This document shows positions 62,014 to 64,000 of a DNA stretch of 64,000 bases, one piece after another. Each line of letters starts with the position of its first letter. Within the stretch, counting starts at the first letter, position 1. The stretch spans positions 14,432,302 to 14,496,301 of the forward strand of contig OZ234497.1 of NCBI GenBank assembly GCA_965153455.1. The letters are read 5' to 3'. Position numbers and translations under genes: made by a program. The notes below the pieces were generated by a model. That model was not told the DNA's origin and made no database searches. It saw only the letters and a program-made list of their open reading frames with translations. Source of the DNA: Sphagnum compactum (lineage: Eukaryota; Bryophyta; Sphagnopsida; Sphagnales).

Positions 62014-63811
62014 ATGTCTTCCTTAAGCACTTCAAATAGTGATGATTCCACCTCATCTTCAAGTGATGAGGATATTTTGGAAAACATGGACCAAGATGAC
62101 CTTGTTCTTTTTCAAATGATGGCAACAATGGCTTCTAATAGCGATGATTTATTCAATCTACATGAGATGGAAGAAGGGGGGGGTCAATTTGTGGACCCGA
62201 CCGTTGGTGTTCGGGATGTTTTAAATATAATGTGAGCCACATCGGCATTATTCAAGACTTTGACAAACTTTACATTGGAGGAATTTGACAAGTTGGCTTC
62301 TCGAGTGGTCCCTACCATTAAAGCCCATGCTAGATCCACATGTGAACTTCATCTTTTATATTTCATGTTTTCAATTCTAATTTTTGGGGCTTAAGGTTAG
62401 GATTTTAGATCTGAATTTTTGGGTTTAAGTTTAAGCTTCGGGTTTTTAGGTCTGAATTTTAGGGTTTTGGGTTTGGTTTTGGAGTTAGGGTTAACACTTT
62501 CAAGTCTGAATTTTAGGGTTTAGGTTTAAAGGATTGATGTTAGGGTTTTCAGGTTTGAATTTAGGGTTTAAGGTTAATTTTTGTGAGTTATGATTAGGGT
62601 GTAGGTTTTTGGAGTTAGGGTTAAAGTTTTTAGGTATCAATTTTAGGGTTTTGGATCTGGTTTTGGAATTAAGGTTATACTTTTAAGTCTGAATTTTAGG
62701 GGTTAGGTTTAAGGGGTTGATGTTAGGGTTTTTAGGTTTGAAATTTAGGGTGTAGGTTTTTGGGGTTAAAGGAAGGGTTTTCATGTATGAGTTTTAGGGT
62801 TTAAGGTTGGTTTTGGAATTAGGGTTAGCACTTTCAAGTCTAAATTTTAGGGTTTAGGTTTAAGGGGTTGATGTTAGGATTTTCAAGTCTGAAATTTAGG
62901 GTTTAGGGTTATTTTTGTGGATTATGAGTAGAGTGTAGGTTTTTGGGGTTAGGGTTAAGGTTTTCAAGTTTGATGTTTTGTTTTGCATCATAATAAGTGA
63001 AGTTCCAATTGTATCAAGCAGGCCATCAAAGTTAACACATGAACAATGTCACTATGTATGCCACTTTTATGTGGAATTGGTCAAAATCCGCATTGTGTGA
63101 TGATGCAATATTCATTGCATCATGCATCAACCATGCATTTGAGGATGAGATCCAATGGCCCACACCTAAGGAGAGACTTAGTTTGGGTGCACATTTACGA
63201 GAAATTATATCAAGGTGTATTAGGTTTATTGATGGCACTCTGATTGAAATTCGCAAGCCTTGGCAGAATGAAACACATGGCATATGGTTTAATGGGTGGA
63301 AAAATATACATGCAATGAACAACACTTTCCTTATGGACCATCATGGGTTGTTCATCTACATAGACATTGGTTATCCTGGCTTTTATTACGATGTGACCAT
63401 CTTGCGACACTCTAATGTTTACAAAAATTGGCGTCAATACTCCACCCATGGTGATGACTATTTTGAGTACCTATTGGGAGATCCAGGTTATGTGGGTGAG
63501 AAGATGTTTATTATGCAAAGAATAGGGTGACGAAAGTTAATGCCATATGTTAACCATGCTGAAGTGCGAGTTTAAATAAAATGCATGCAAGTTTTAGGAT
63601 ACAAGTGAAGTGGGGCATAGGCGGGTTGAAAAGAAAGTGGAGGTGTTTCATGAAAAAATTTGATTCAACCAAACCAAAATATGCACATTTGTTTCAAACT
63701 GCAATTCCCCTAACTAATTTCTTACACAAAAGACACATGGACCTCACATACGAAGTTGTTGGTGATCTAATTACTAACCTAGCCGCATGTGGTTGGGTTG
63801 GGGACTTTTAG
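62014..63811 (+). pseudogene. PIF/Harbinger transposase relic (DDE_Tnp_4 type)
   Basis: Segment 1 (62014-62393, one in-frame TGA at 62233) has an acidic Ser/Asp-rich N-terminus and then LTNFTLEEFDKLASRVVPTI and KAHARST, typical of Harbinger transposases. After a TTTAGGG-rich block the protein resumes with SSRPSKLTHEQ (about 63014), shifts frame, and continues 63039-63530. There FIDGT carries the first catalytic Asp (63231-63233), GYPGFYYDVTILR the second (63390-63392), and EYLLGDPGYVG a conserved block. After another frameshift the end is at 63581-63811 (VKWGIGGLKRKWR, LTNFLHKRHMDLTYE). In the expected VEWGIGGLK motif the catalytic Glu is Lys (AAG at 63608-63610). Frameshifts, a stop and the lost acidic residue make it inactive. 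Tnp2/Myb partner ORF not seen. Confidence 0.87.
62390..62975 (+). repeat. Degenerate telomere-like (TTTAGGG) block 2 inside the transposase
   Basis: About ten TTTAGGG heptamers among GGTTTAAGG and TTAGGGTTA variants. A higher-order unit of about 150-184 bases recurs from 62475, 62659 and 62809: GGTTTTGGARTTAGGGTTA, then CTTTYAAGTCTGAATTTTAG, then GGGGTTGATGTTAGG. It separates the N-terminal and catalytic parts of the Harbinger relic and may be an intron or an insertion. Confidence 0.8.
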
Positions 63812-64000
63812 CTATAGGTGCAAAATGTCTTTAACCCCTGATTTGAATTCTTCTTCCATGATAACACCTAATTCTTTAACTATTTCAGATTACTAATCTT
63901 CATTTTATTCAACATTTCAATTGTTGATTTCCACCTTGCCAACTAGGAAGGCATCTCGAATTTAGGAAGTTGTTGAAAAGAAGGATGCCACTATTGCCAT

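Noticed and set aside
61563-62975. A true telomere or intact interstitial telomere
   Set aside because: TTTAGGG units are scattered and degenerate with higher-order units, never long perfect runs, and coding relics lie between and beyond the blocks.

Overview
The window reads as nuclear DNA of a land plant. It holds spliced plant housekeeping genes (cytosolic class I aldolase, DSS1/SEM1, a UBAC2-type rhomboid/UBA protein), a VQ-motif gene (a plant regulator family), an F-box gene, a decayed chloroplast rpoB + trnC-GCA insertion, and plant-type TTTAGGG telomere-like repeats. Species cannot be fixed from the sequence alone.

Layout. 1-6000: gene island with FBA (+; start codon in a 28-nt coding part of exon 1) and, convergent to it, a two-exon DSS1/SEM1 gene (-). 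6000-18700: AT-rich repeat land with a coding relic (-), a degenerate AT-rich repeat, a tRNA-like SINE head, a 1.69-kb non-autonomous CACTA element carrying a ~185-bp tandem array, and a separate, more GC-rich 274-291-bp tandem array with a conserved hairpin. 18700-28500: second gene island with the eight-exon UBAC2-like gene (+) and, 3.9 kb downstream and convergent, an intronless VQ gene (-). 28500-40000: mostly non-coding, with microsatellites and several families of short degenerate repeats. 40000-48000: two ~1.3-kb copies of one TIR element with 11-12-bp target duplications, on either side of a plastid-derived segment (rpoB relic plus trnC relic). 48000-51500: non-coding. 51500-54900: third island, with a 154-bp CACTA-type MITE and an F-box gene (+). 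54900-64000: repeats, the C-terminal part of a LINE polyprotein, a 109-bp tandem duplication, degenerate TTTAGGG blocks, and a broken PIF/Harbinger transposase whose N-terminal and catalytic parts are separated by one of those blocks.

The five convincing genes are independent housekeeping or regulatory loci, not a cluster or pathway. The rest is mobile-element and organelle debris. I found no obvious new multi-gene system. The most distinctive structures are the satellite-bearing CACTA element, the hairpin-bearing array, the organelle segment lying between two related transposons, and the transposase split by telomere-like repeats.
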